Shown in pieces: positions 1-6,949 of a stretch of 11,962 nt of DNA. The notes under the pieces are model-generated. The model was not told the DNA's origin, did no database searches, and saw nothing but the letters and a program-made list of their open reading frames with translations. Each line of letters begins with the position of its first letter. The first letter of the stretch is position 1. The DNA lies in NCBI GenBank assembly GCA_029938745.1, contig JAOZUJ010000030.1:1-11962 (forward strand), written 5' to 3'. Position numbers and translations under genes: made by a program. Source of the DNA: Candidatus Moraniibacteriota bacterium. Its GTDB lineage: Bacteria; Patescibacteriota; Minisyncoccia; Moranbacterales; GCA-2747515.

Positions 1-26
1 AGGCAATCTAAATTATCAATAATCTT

Positions 27-2462
27 ATGACATCAAAAAATTCCATCACACATAAATTAACACTCCATGCACGCAAAAGTCTCATGCATGCAGAAAAAGT
101 CGCAAGTGCAAATAACGCACATGAGGTGCAACCACAACATTTGATGTATGGTGTTTTTTTGGAACGTGGTAGTGTCGGTGCAACAGTACTCACGAACATT
201 GGACTTTCAAAACCAATTTTTGAAAAGAAAATATTTGAGAAAAAAATTACTGACAAAAAAACTTTATCAAAAATGAAATTATCAGGAGAAGTCAAAAAGA
301 TCATTACAAATGCACATGCGCTTGCTGCTGAATTTGGTTACAACTACGTTGGCACAGAGCATCTCGTATATGCCCTACTCAATACAGATAGTGAACCTGT
401 GCAAATGATCCTTGCTGAAGCAAAGCCAAAGAAAAAAGATACTTTTCCACAAGATCCTCATGCAATTCCACAAAATCATGGCCTTTTTGGTATCGAGAAT
501 CTTTCCGCACTGATGAATGGTGGTAATAATGATATGATCGCTGATTCTGCCATTAATCAATTTTGTACATATATCTCTGAGCGAGAGCCAGAACCATTTA
601 TTGGGCGCACTAGTGATATCACACGTATCACGACAATTCTTGGTCGTAAAAATAAGAACAACCCCATGATCATCGGTGAACCTGGCATTGGTAAGACTGC
701 CATCATTGAACATATTGCACATCTTGCCAAAAGCCCAGACGCACCACATTATCTTTATGGTAAAGAAATTGTCACACTTGACCTTACACTCTTGGTTGCT
801 GGCACAAGTTTTCGCGGTGAATTTGAACAACGTCTCAAAAACATCATCACAGAAGCCGGAGAAAATCCAGATATTATTCTTTTTATTGACGAAATTCATA
901 CTATTATTGGCACCGGAAACATTGGTGGTAGCCTCGATGCAGCAAATATTTTAAAACCTGCGCTTGCACGTGGTAATGTGCGCATTATTGGTGCAACAAC
1001 ACTTGGGGAATACAAAAAGCATATTGAGAAAGATCCTGCGCTTGAACGACGTTTTCAAAAGATCATTCTTGAGGAGCCAACTGCACAAGATGCTCGTAAG
1101 ATTCTTGATGGCGTGAAAAAGTCATTTGAGACACATCACAATATCATCATTACAAAAGAGGCTCTTGATGCAACGATAGAATTTAGCAATCGATATTTAC
1201 CAGAACAATTTTTTCCAGACAAGGCACTAGATGTACTCGATGAAACAGCAGCGCGTCTCTGTGGCAGTCAACAAAAAAATGATAGACGTAAGCAGATCAT
1301 ATCTTTAGAAAGCGACCTCAAAGAATTAATTGCAGAAAAAACAGTGCTTGTGCATAGTGAACAATATAAAGAAGCATCCCAATTTAAAATCGCTGAGGAT
1401 GCCCTAAAATCTGAAATCAAAACAGAAAAAAAACAACTTAAAAAAGAAATAAAACAAAATAAATTTACAATGACACGAGAAGATATCGCACAAACAATTG
1501 CTCTACACACTGGCATCCCGAAAGAAAAAGTTCTGCAAACAGCCAATCAAACACTAACACAGACAACCAAAAAACTTTCTAAACATATTATTGGACAGGA
1601 TGAAGCACTTACAACGATTGCCGACACGCTTGTACGTAGCACGAGTGGCATTTCCAATGAACAGAGACCTAATGGATCATTTCTTTTTTTGGGTACTACT
1701 GGTACAGGTAAAACACTCACAGCACAAGTTCTCGCTCGTGAGCTCTATGATAATCCAAATGCTTTGATTCGTGTTGATATGAGCGAAATGATGGAACGAC
1801 ATCACACGTCAAAATTACTCGGTGCACCAGCTGGTTATGTGGGTTATGGTGAGGGTGGCACTCTCACGGAAAAAGTTCGTCGCACACCACATAGCATAGT
1901 CCTCTTTGATGAAATTGAAAAAGCACATCCAGATGTATTTAATATTTTGTTGCAAATACTTGAAGACGGCACACTCACTGATGCAAGTGGTCGCAAAATC
2001 AATTTCAAAAATACGATTATTATTCTCACGTCAAACATTGGCAGTACGGAAATTTGTAACATCAAAAAACTTGGCTTTGATAACAAAACACTTAGTGCTA
2101 AAGAATATGCACAAAAAATTCAAACAATCACAAAGGAAACTCTGTCACCAGAACTTCTCTCTCGCCTTGACCACATCATCGTTTTTAATCAACTCTCCCA
2201 AAAAGATCTTCACAAAATTGCACGTATCGAATTAACAAAACTCAAGAACCGCTTACAATCTAAAAAAATCACACTTACATTTACACAACCACTTCTGTCA
2301 CACATTGCAAAAACTGCTGCAAGCAAAGAAGAAGGTGCTCGTAGCGTACGTCAATTTATTCAAAAAAATATCGAGGGTAAAATTGCACACCACATTGTCA
2401 CACATCCAGATATTTCAGCACTCAAAATTGGTTATGTCAAAAACACAATTACACTCTCATAA
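27..2462 (+). CDS. clpC: ClpC-type ATP-dependent unfoldase (Clp protease ATP-binding subunit)
   Basis: Hexameric AAA+ unfoldase expected to thread substrates into the ClpP protease in the cytoplasm. The 811-residue product has two Clp_N-like repeats (about 8-135), a linker, AAA+ module D1 with Walker A GEPGIGKT (217-224), Walker B acidic pair D288-E289 and arginine finger in ERRF (340-343). A short charged coiled coil (about 426-480) contains a UVR-like stretch, as in ClpC, and is far shorter than the ClpB middle domain. D2 has Walker A GTTGTGKT (556-563), Walker B D628-E629 and an arginine in LLSRLD (R713). The tripeptide LGF (682-684) lies where ClpP-interacting subunits carry their ClpP-docking loop, which argues for a protease partner and against a ClpB disaggregase. 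Length fits ClpC. The ATG has no SD. The 3' end overlaps comF by 29 bases. No clpP is in the window. The family is certain; assignment to ClpC rather than another ClpA/C variant is likely. Confidence 0.95.
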   Translation: MTSKNSITHKLTLHARKSLMHAEKVASANNAHEVQPQHLMYGVFLERGSVGATVLTNIGLSKPIFEKKIFEKKITDKKTLSKMKLSGEVKKIITNAHALAAEFGYNYVGTEHLVYALLNTDSEPVQMILAEAKPKKKDTFPQDPHAIPQNHGLFGIENLSALMNGGNNDMIADSAINQFCTYISEREPEPFIGRTSDITRITTILGRKNKNNPMIIGEPGIGKTAIIEHIAHLAKSPDAPHYLYGKEIVTLDLTLLVAGTSFRGEFEQRLKNIITEAGENPDIILFIDEIHTIIGTGNIGGSLDAANILKPALARGNVRIIGATTLGEYKKHIEKDPALERRFQKIILEEPTAQDARKILDGVKKSFETHHNIIITKEALDATIEFSNRYLPEQFFPDKALDVLDETAARLCGSQQKNDRRKQIISLESDLKELIAEKTVLVHSEQYKEASQFKIAEDALKSEIKTEKKQLKKEIKQNKFTMTREDIAQTIALHTGIPKEKVLQTANQTLTQTTKKLSKHIIGQDEALTTIADTLVRSTSGISNEQRPNGSFLFLGTTGTGKTLTAQVLARELYDNPNALIRVDMSEMMERHHTSKLLGAPAGYVGYGEGGTLTEKVRRTPHSIVLFDEIEKAHPDVFNILLQILEDGTLTDASGRKINFKNTIIILTSNIGSTEICNIKKLGFDNKTLSAKEYAQKIQTITKETLSPELLSRLDHIIVFNQLSQKDLHKIARIELTKLKNRLQSKKITLTFTQPLLSHIAKTAASKEEGARSVRQFIQKNIEGKIAHHIVTHPDISALKIGYVKNTITLS

Positions 2463-3174
2463 ATCAAACTCTATTTTTACACAATTCAAAACTGCGATTC
2501 TTGATGGTCTTTTTCCAATTCACTGTCTTGGCTGTGGTGCATTTGATCAGTGGATTTGTGACAGATGCCACACGACACTCCCACTCCTCACACAACAACA
2601 TTGTCCTATATGTAAAAAGAATATGACAAACAATGGTGAGGTGTGTCCTACATGCACTATCAACACGTCACATGATACATTTGATGGTATATTTGTTGCC
2701 TCCTATTACAATGACACTTTACTCAAAAAGGCAATTCATTTTTATAAATATCGCTTTGTCAGTGATCTATCAGAGCCACTTGCACTTTTACTTGCACAAG
2801 CATTACAAAACTCCACACTCCCTTCTCCTGATATTATCATCCCCGTACCACTGCATAAACGCAGACAGCGCTGGCGAGGATTTAATCAAGCTGAACAATT
2901 AGCTCAGTCTCTGGACTTACAAATTCCACTACTTACTGATATACTATTACGTGTACGCTATACTGTACCACAAGTAAAAATGAAAAATAAAACAAAGCGC
3001 CAAGAAAATCTCACAAATGCTTTTATCGTACAAAATGCAATGCACGTCCATGGGAAAAATATTCTTCTCATTGACGATGTTATAACAACTGGTGCAACTC
3101 TTGATGAATGTGCTCGCACACTAAAAGCTGGCGGTGCAAAAAATGTGTTTTGCCTTGTGCTTGCACGAGAATAA
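2434..3174 (+). CDS. comF: ComF-family phosphoribosyltransferase with N-terminal zinc ribbons
   Basis: ComF/GntX-family protein (246 residues), related to the competence protein ComFC, which is needed for DNA uptake in Bacillus and Haemophilus. Four CxxC pairs stand at C31/C34, C42/C45, C57/C60 and C71/C74, giving two probable zinc knuckles. They are followed by a type I phosphoribosyltransferase fold ending in the PRPP-binding signature ILLIDDVITTGAT (210-222, acidic pair D214-D215). The ComF-typical segment IIPVPLHKRRQRWRGFNQAE precedes it. I chose the ATG at 2434 because it gives the normal family length, just before the characteristic hydrophobic segment and first CxxC. An upstream ATG at 2305 would add 43 residues encoded inside clpC. 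The gene overlaps the clpC end by 29 bases, suggesting cotranscription. No SD is seen. The biochemical substrate is unknown even in model species, and a competence role here is inference. Confidence 0.93.
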   Translation: MSKTQLHSHKSNSIFTQFKTAILDGLFPIHCLGCGAFDQWICDRCHTTLPLLTQQHCPICKKNMTNNGEVCPTCTINTSHDTFDGIFVASYYNDTLLKKAIHFYKYRFVSDLSEPLALLLAQALQNSTLPSPDIIIPVPLHKRRQRWRGFNQAEQLAQSLDLQIPLLTDILLRVRYTVPQVKMKNKTKRQENLTNAFIVQNAMHVHGKNILLIDDVITTGATLDECARTLKAGGAKNVFCLVLARE

Positions 3175-3188
3175 TATTAATACAAATT

Positions 3189-4316
3189 ATGTCAAAAATA
3201 AAAAAAATACTCTTCTTCCTTGTTCTTCTGATGCCAACTTTATTGATGGGTGCATATATTTACGCATTCTCTCCATCCTTTACATCCCTACCTCAGTCAT
3301 ACAAAGATGGTGAAATTATTTTACCAACAGAATCATTTACAATTACATTTGAATCACCAATTGACAAAAAATATTATAAAAAACATATTGAGCTCACACC
3401 ACGGACTCCGATGAAAGCCGTGATTAATGATGCACATACTCAAATTACACTTGTTCCAACAAATGGATGGAATGTTGATACAAAATACACAGTCAAACTA
3501 CCTGAGGGTCGTGCAAAAAATTATAAACAAATTCAAAGCGCAACATTTAATTTTACAACAACAACATATCCACGCGTCATCGATATGGTGCCCCACTCTG
3601 GTGCACAAGATGTACAACTTGATATTGAAGACCCTATCACTATACAATTTGATAAATCAACGGAAGGCTTTTATATTGATTTCATCCTTGATCCGCCAGT
3701 TCCAATTACATATCAAAATAATGACCGTAAAACACAGTTTGATCTATTACCACAAGAACCTCTCAAAGCAGATACAACATACACATTAACACTTAATGCA
3801 AAAGTTACTGACACAGAAGACTCTTCTTACGCACCAATTCATACAACCACTTTTACAACATTGCCACCAAAACCAAAAACATGGTCAGAAAAATTAGAAG
3901 ATAGACTTGTAGAGGCTAAACAATTCACTCAAGCAAAAATTGAGACAGGAAAATATGTTGATGTAAATCTAAGCTCACAGATTATGACGCTCTTTGAAAA
4001 TGGCACCAATAAGGGAACCTTTCTTATTTCATCTGGCAAACCTGGCATGCCCACCCCAAAAGGCAATCATCAAATTTATAATAAACACCCACGTCCATGG
4101 TCACAACAGTACGGCCTCTATATGCCATATTGGATGGCAATTACACCTAGCGGTAAATATGGTATCCACGAACTTCCAGAATGGCCTGGTGGGTATAAAG
4201 AGGGTCAAAACCATCTCGGCATCCCAGTCTCACACGGCTGTATGCGACTCGGTGTAGGACCAGCTGCAACATTATATAATTGGGCAGAAATAGGCACACC
4301 CGTGATTGTTTACTAA
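3189..4316 (+). CDS. Membrane-anchored L,D-transpeptidase (YkuD) with two SbsA-type Ig-like domains
   Basis: Predicted extracytoplasmic L,D-transpeptidase (375 residues), the family that makes 3-3 peptidoglycan crosslinks or attaches proteins to the wall. An N-terminal basic stretch and hydrophobic segment (about 6-27) form a signal anchor. Two beta-rich Ig-like domains resembling Big_5/SbsA follow (about 35-125 and 127-226), each ending in a Thr-rich strand (FNFTTTTYP, TTTFTTLP). A charged helix-like linker (232-252) leads to the YkuD catalytic domain (255-375), with conserved His327 in GIHELPEW and the catalytic motif SHGCMRL (C351). All expected catalytic residues are present. I use the ATG at 3189 because it gives a clean signal anchor 14 bases after comF; an in-frame start at 3108 would lie inside comF. 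No SD is seen. The position suggests cotranscription with clpC and comF. Confidence 0.93.
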   Translation: MSKIKKILFFLVLLMPTLLMGAYIYAFSPSFTSLPQSYKDGEIILPTESFTITFESPIDKKYYKKHIELTPRTPMKAVINDAHTQITLVPTNGWNVDTKYTVKLPEGRAKNYKQIQSATFNFTTTTYPRVIDMVPHSGAQDVQLDIEDPITIQFDKSTEGFYIDFILDPPVPITYQNNDRKTQFDLLPQEPLKADTTYTLTLNAKVTDTEDSSYAPIHTTTFTTLPPKPKTWSEKLEDRLVEAKQFTQAKIETGKYVDVNLSSQIMTLFENGTNKGTFLISSGKPGMPTPKGNHQIYNKHPRPWSQQYGLYMPYWMAITPSGKYGIHELPEWPGGYKEGQNHLGIPVSHGCMRLGVGPAATLYNWAEIGTPVIVY

Positions 4317-4348
4317 TCTGCGTAGCACAAACATTTAACTATAAAAAA

Positions 4349-4367
4349 TAGTGCTACAATAGTACTA
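4349..4367 (+). promoter_or_regulatory. Extended -10 promoter with overlapping dyad, immediately upstream of the ligase-like gene
   Basis: An extended -10 element TGCTACAAT lies at 4352-4360, only six bases before the ATG at 4367. No convincing -35 is present (TTTAAC at 4334-4339 is weak and 15 bases away), which fits extended -10 promoters. Normal spacing puts the transcription start at or next to the A of the ATG. The -10 is embedded in two near-identical octamers, TAGTGCTA (4349-4356) and TAGTACTA (4360-4367), 11 bases apart. Together they form an 8-3-8 inverted repeat with one mismatch that could bind a dimeric regulator. The promoter is seen in sequence; the operator is speculative. Confidence 0.5.
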
Positions 4368-5701
4368 TGAAAAATACATCTGATAATGTACATTCTTATC
4401 TCAACATAATTCATAAATATTTTTTTTATGGATTTGTATTTCTTTTACCATGGCAAACAATTTGGATTGTTCGTGAAGTTTTTTTTGATAATGAAAAGTG
4501 GCAATATGGCACCATTGGTATTTATTTATCAGATTTACTACTTGTTACGCTAATTATTTTAAGTATTTATTTATACAAAGACCGCATTCTTTCATATTTC
4601 ACTCAAAATAAAAAACTTGTTATATCCGCACTTCTTTTTTTTCTATGGGGACTTATATCAGCGCTATTAGCCGATGACAAAACGCTCGCATTATATTTTT
4701 TATTTAAACTATTTTTTGCGTTCAACCTCTTTTTTCTCGTACAGATCATACCGATAAAAATACGTACGCTTAGTTTTATCTTTATTACTAGCATATTTAT
4801 ACAAAGCACACTCGGTCTCTATCAATTCGTAACACAAAACACTTTTGCTCAAAAATTACTCGGCATATCACACCACGATATATGGCGTGGTGGCACAGCT
4901 ATTATAAATACAGCTGATGAACGTTGGCTTCGTATATATGGTGCAATGCCTCACCCAAATATATTTGGCGGACTCTTGCTCTGTGGATTATTACTCAGCC
5001 TATATTTGTATATCACCACAAAAAAATCTTCTACCATCACGCACATTTTTCTACTCGCAAGTATTGCTCTAACAACTACTTCTATCGTACTGACATTTTC
5101 ACGTATCACATGGATTACAGCCATCATTAGCATCATTGTATTAATCATTTTTATTTTCACATCACACCACTACAATACACGCAAATTATTAGCACCAGGC
5201 TTACTCATCATAACAACTACCCTTTTGCTTTTTGGCACATTGCACCATGTACTATTTTCACGCGTCACACATGATACAACATATTCACACAATTCAATAA
5301 GTGACAGACATTTGTACATACAACATGCGACACAGATTATTGAAAAAAAACCAATCTTGGGCGCTGGACTCAGCAACTACACAAACACTGTTCTTTATAT
5401 CAATAATCATGAACAGCCTATATGGCATTACCAACCAGTACATAATATTTATATACTAATTCTCGCAGAAATAGGCATCATTGGATTGATCTTGTTTATC
5501 ATATTTTTTATATTTGTATTTCATCAGATATACACACAAAGAAAAAATGTAACAATCGCCAATTATACATTCTTCATCACAACCATCTCCATACTACTTA
5601 TTGCATTTTTTGATCATTGGCCATGGACATCACACTTTGGATTGCTCTTCTTATTTTTCATTTTAGGATTATCACTACCAAAATATACTCAACAAAAATA
5701 A
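4367..5701 (+). CDS. O-antigen ligase-like (Wzy_C/WaaL family) polytopic membrane protein
   Basis: Integral membrane protein (444 residues) with roughly ten to twelve hydrophobic segments and the organisation of the O-antigen ligase/polymerase (Wzy_C) superfamily, which transfers or polymerises undecaprenyl-linked glycans on the outer face of the membrane. Supporting motifs are RIYGAMPHPNIFGG near the middle, LTFSRITW with R246 before a transmembrane helix, a large extracytoplasmic loop with the signature PILGAGLSNY, and VHNIYILILAEIGIIG with the conserved His359 at the start of the next helix. The start is the only reasonable one, as no other in-frame ATG precedes the first membrane segment. 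The stop codon lies inside a terminator palindrome. Whether it ligates O-antigen-like chains, polymerises them, or glycosylates surface proteins cannot be told from sequence; no other glycan genes are in the window. Confidence 0.85.
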   Translation: MKNTSDNVHSYLNIIHKYFFYGFVFLLPWQTIWIVREVFFDNEKWQYGTIGIYLSDLLLVTLIILSIYLYKDRILSYFTQNKKLVISALLFFLWGLISALLADDKTLALYFLFKLFFAFNLFFLVQIIPIKIRTLSFIFITSIFIQSTLGLYQFVTQNTFAQKLLGISHHDIWRGGTAIINTADERWLRIYGAMPHPNIFGGLLLCGLLLSLYLYITTKKSSTITHIFLLASIALTTTSIVLTFSRITWITAIISIIVLIIFIFTSHHYNTRKLLAPGLLIITTTLLLFGTLHHVLFSRVTHDTTYSHNSISDRHLYIQHATQIIEKKPILGAGLSNYTNTVLYINNHEQPIWHYQPVHNIYILILAEIGIIGLILFIIFFIFVFHQIYTQRKNVTIANYTFFITTISILLIAFFDHWPWTSHFGLLFLFFILGLSLPKYTQQK

Positions 5702-5737
5702 AATCTACCGTACCTTTAAAGGTACGGTAGATTTTAT
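5698..5737. terminator. Bidirectional intrinsic terminator between convergent genes
   Basis: A perfect 40-base inverted repeat is centred between 5717 and 5718. Its GC-bearing arms are TCTACCGTACC and GGTACGGTAGA, joined through TTTAAA. It is followed by T-rich sequence in both directions (ATTTTAT on plus, ATTTTATTTTTG on minus). It includes the stop codon of the ligase-like gene and lies 14 bases past the engB stop, so it can end both convergent transcripts. Confidence 0.88.
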
Positions 5738-5751
5738 AAAATTCACTCTCT

Positions 5752-6339
5752 CTATTCTTCAGTAATAACCGACAAAATGTCATTTGTTAATTTTTCTTTT
5801 CCCTTTCCAGTTTTTGCACTAAAAGGGAATATTTTTACAAAATCACCAATTTCTTCTGTCATGTCTTTTGTTGATTTGTATAATTTTTTTTGATTTAACT
5901 TATCAGTCTTATTTGCAACAATCACAAACGGATGTTGATATTCATTTAAAATTGCAATCATCTCACGATCAAAATCTCGCAACCCAGCTTTTGCATCCAC
6001 AATCAATACAACTTTCGTTACTGGCGCCTCACCAGAAATGAAATACCACAGTATCAATCGTCGCAATTTTTCACGATATTTTTTACCAAGCTTTGCATAT
6101 CCATATCCTGGTAGATCTACAAAATATATATTTTCATTAATTAAAAAAAAGTTTATTTCTTGTGTTTTGCCAGGTGTAGATGATGAACGCACTAATTTTT
6201 TTTGTCCTACAAGCGCGTTGATTACACTTGATTTACCAACATTTGACCGTCCAATAAAAGACACCTGCGGTATATCATCCGCGATTAAATTATGCGACCC
6301 AACAACGCCTCGAATAAATTGTGCACTTGTAATTTCCAT
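5752..6339 (-). CDS. engB: Ribosome biogenesis GTPase EngB/YsxC (YihA)
   Basis: Small TrmE-Era-EngA-YihA-type GTPase (195 residues, normal for the family), required for assembly of the 50S ribosomal subunit in model bacteria. All G motifs are visible: G1 GRSNVGKS (30-37), the G2 region with the YihA-typical SSSTPGKTQ (52-60), G3 DLPG (75-78) followed by YGYAK, G4 NKTD (143-146) and G5 SAK (174-176). The ATG at 6339 gives the usual short N-terminal extension before G1. No SD is visible in the leader. The gene is transcribed alone, from a promoter at 6367-6395, and ends in the shared palindrome. It is insulated from the upstream LysM gene by a terminator. Confidence 0.97.
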   Translation of the reverse strand: MEITSAQFIRGVVGSHNLIADDIPQVSFIGRSNVGKSSVINALVGQKKLVRSSSTPGKTQEINFFLINENIYFVDLPGYGYAKLGKKYREKLRRLILWYFISGEAPVTKVVLIVDAKAGLRDFDREMIAILNEYQHPFVIVANKTDKLNQKKLYKSTKDMTEEIGDFVKIFPFSAKTGKGKEKLTNDILSVITEE

Positions 6340-6366
6340 TGTATTTACGTATAACTAATGTAATAA

Positions 6367-6395
6367 AGAATACTATATATTTTTGCTATCGACAA
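6367..6395 (-). promoter_or_regulatory. Putative sigma70-type promoter of engB
   Basis: On the minus strand a -35-like TTGTCG (6390-6395) is separated by exactly 17 bases from a -10-like TATTCT (6367-6372); each hexamer matches four of six consensus bases. The predicted start falls about 20 bases before the engB ATG, just downstream of the LysM gene terminator, so independent transcription makes sense. An alternative overlapping -10, TATAGT, is too close to this -35. Confidence 0.5.
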
Positions 6396-6402
6396 CTTTT
6401 TG

Positions 6403-6439
6403 TGAAAAATCTGCTTGTAGAAATATCTACAAGCAGATT
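6403..6439 (-). terminator. Intrinsic terminator of the LysM gene
   Basis: A perfect 14-base stem (arms 6408-6421 and 6426-6439, AATCTGCTTGTAGA on the plus strand) with a four-base loop lies 10 bases past the LysM stop. Read on the minus strand it is followed directly by a run of T (6403-6407), the classic rho-independent arrangement. Confidence 0.88.
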
Positions 6440-6449
6440 GTCCTAACTG

Positions 6450-6851
6450 CTATTTTCGTGCTCGATGCGCTTCTGCAAGCACAAGGACCTCAGACGCATC
6501 TGTGCTGTACTTAGACCCATATGAAATTTCTCTTGCGTCAATATCTCGCAACATCTTTTCAAAGGCATCGCGCTCATTATCGCGCATGGACACTACACTC
6601 AGACGATCCTCGATCCACTGTCGTGCACCACGAATGTCACCAGCGTCAACATATTGCAACACCTCACCAGCACGAATAATGTAATTTGGTGCTATGATGT
6701 CATTAAGCAACGCTAGTTGCTCAATAGTGCATCCAGTGTCCTGTGCAACAGTACCAATCACATCATCTTGTTGCACAACATAGTCGGCTGCCTGTGCGAT
6801 TGATATACACAAAAAGAACAGTAATCCCGTTAACATCAACATTTTTTTCAT
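6450..6851 (-). CDS. Secreted LysM-domain protein
   Basis: Small exported protein (133 residues). The N-terminus has the charge-hydrophobic-AxA pattern of a cleavable signal peptide (MKK, then LMLTGLLFFLCISIAQA; probable cleavage near residue 21). A single LysM-like module follows (about 24-68: YVVQQDDVIGTVAQDTGC, then IEQLALLN and IIRAGEVLQYV), the fold that binds N-acetylglucosamine polymers such as peptidoglycan. The remaining 65 residues are charged and probably helical, with no catalytic domain I recognise. The gene is monocistronic, with a strong SD and its own terminator. Its base composition differs from its neighbours: about 48% GC over 6481-6660 by hand count, against 27% over 7741-7800 in trmB. 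A recent acquisition or high expression are both possible explanations. The function beyond wall binding is unknown. Confidence 0.85.
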   Translation of the reverse strand: MKKMLMLTGLLFFLCISIAQAADYVVQQDDVIGTVAQDTGCTIEQLALLNDIIAPNYIIRAGEVLQYVDAGDIRGARQWIEDRLSVVSMRDNERDAFEKMLRDIDAREISYGSKYSTDASEVLVLAEAHRARK

Positions 6852-6859
6852 TCTACTAT

Positions 6860-6865
6860 CTCCTC
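6860..6865 (-). promoter_or_regulatory. Strong Shine-Dalgarno site of the LysM gene
   Basis: GAGGAG on the minus strand, eight bases before the ATG at 6851. It fixes the start codon and stands out because most genes in this window have no SD. Confidence 0.8.
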
Positions 6866-6901
6866 AAATAAGTTTATATATTGGAAAACGTATCTAGCCA
6901 G

Positions 6902-6944
6902 AACATACAACATTACCATGTTATATGTCATTAGTCAAGACTAA
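6902..6944. repeat. Two adjacent inverted repeats upstream of the LysM gene
   Basis: The 98-base gap between the PLA2-like gene and the LysM gene holds an imperfect dyad at 6902-6929 (arms around the four-base centre TACC; twelve pairs on the minus-strand RNA, two of them G-U) and a perfect 6-2-6 dyad at 6931-6944 (TTAGTC/GACTAA). The second overlaps a -35-like TTGACT on the minus strand (6933-6938), but the matching -10 at 17 bases is poor (TAATGT). A TATATA at 6875-6880 could be the real -10. Neither dyad is followed by a T run, so operators or an RNA hairpin are likelier than terminators. Confidence 0.4.
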
Positions 6945-6949
6945 AAACA

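Noticed and set aside
375..899. 174-codon minus-strand open frame inside clpC
   Set aside because: It is entirely antisense to conserved AAA+ coding sequence and has no recognisable domain or start signal.
2305..2433. N-terminal extension of ComF from an ATG at 2305
   Set aside because: The 43 extra residues are encoded by the clpC C-terminal region in another frame and do not resemble ComF; the ATG at 2434 gives normal length.
27..2462. ClpB disaggregase as identity of the first gene
   Set aside because: The middle domain is a short single coiled coil, not the long ClpB M-domain, and an LGF ClpP-docking tripeptide is present.
3108..3188. Longer start for the L,D-transpeptidase
   Set aside because: It would lie inside comF and place Cys-rich, non-signal sequence before a clean signal anchor that starts at 3189.
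6902..6929. Hairpin as terminator of the xth operon
   Set aside because: No T run follows on the minus strand and the stem is AT-rich with wobble pairs, so I list it only as an inverted repeat.
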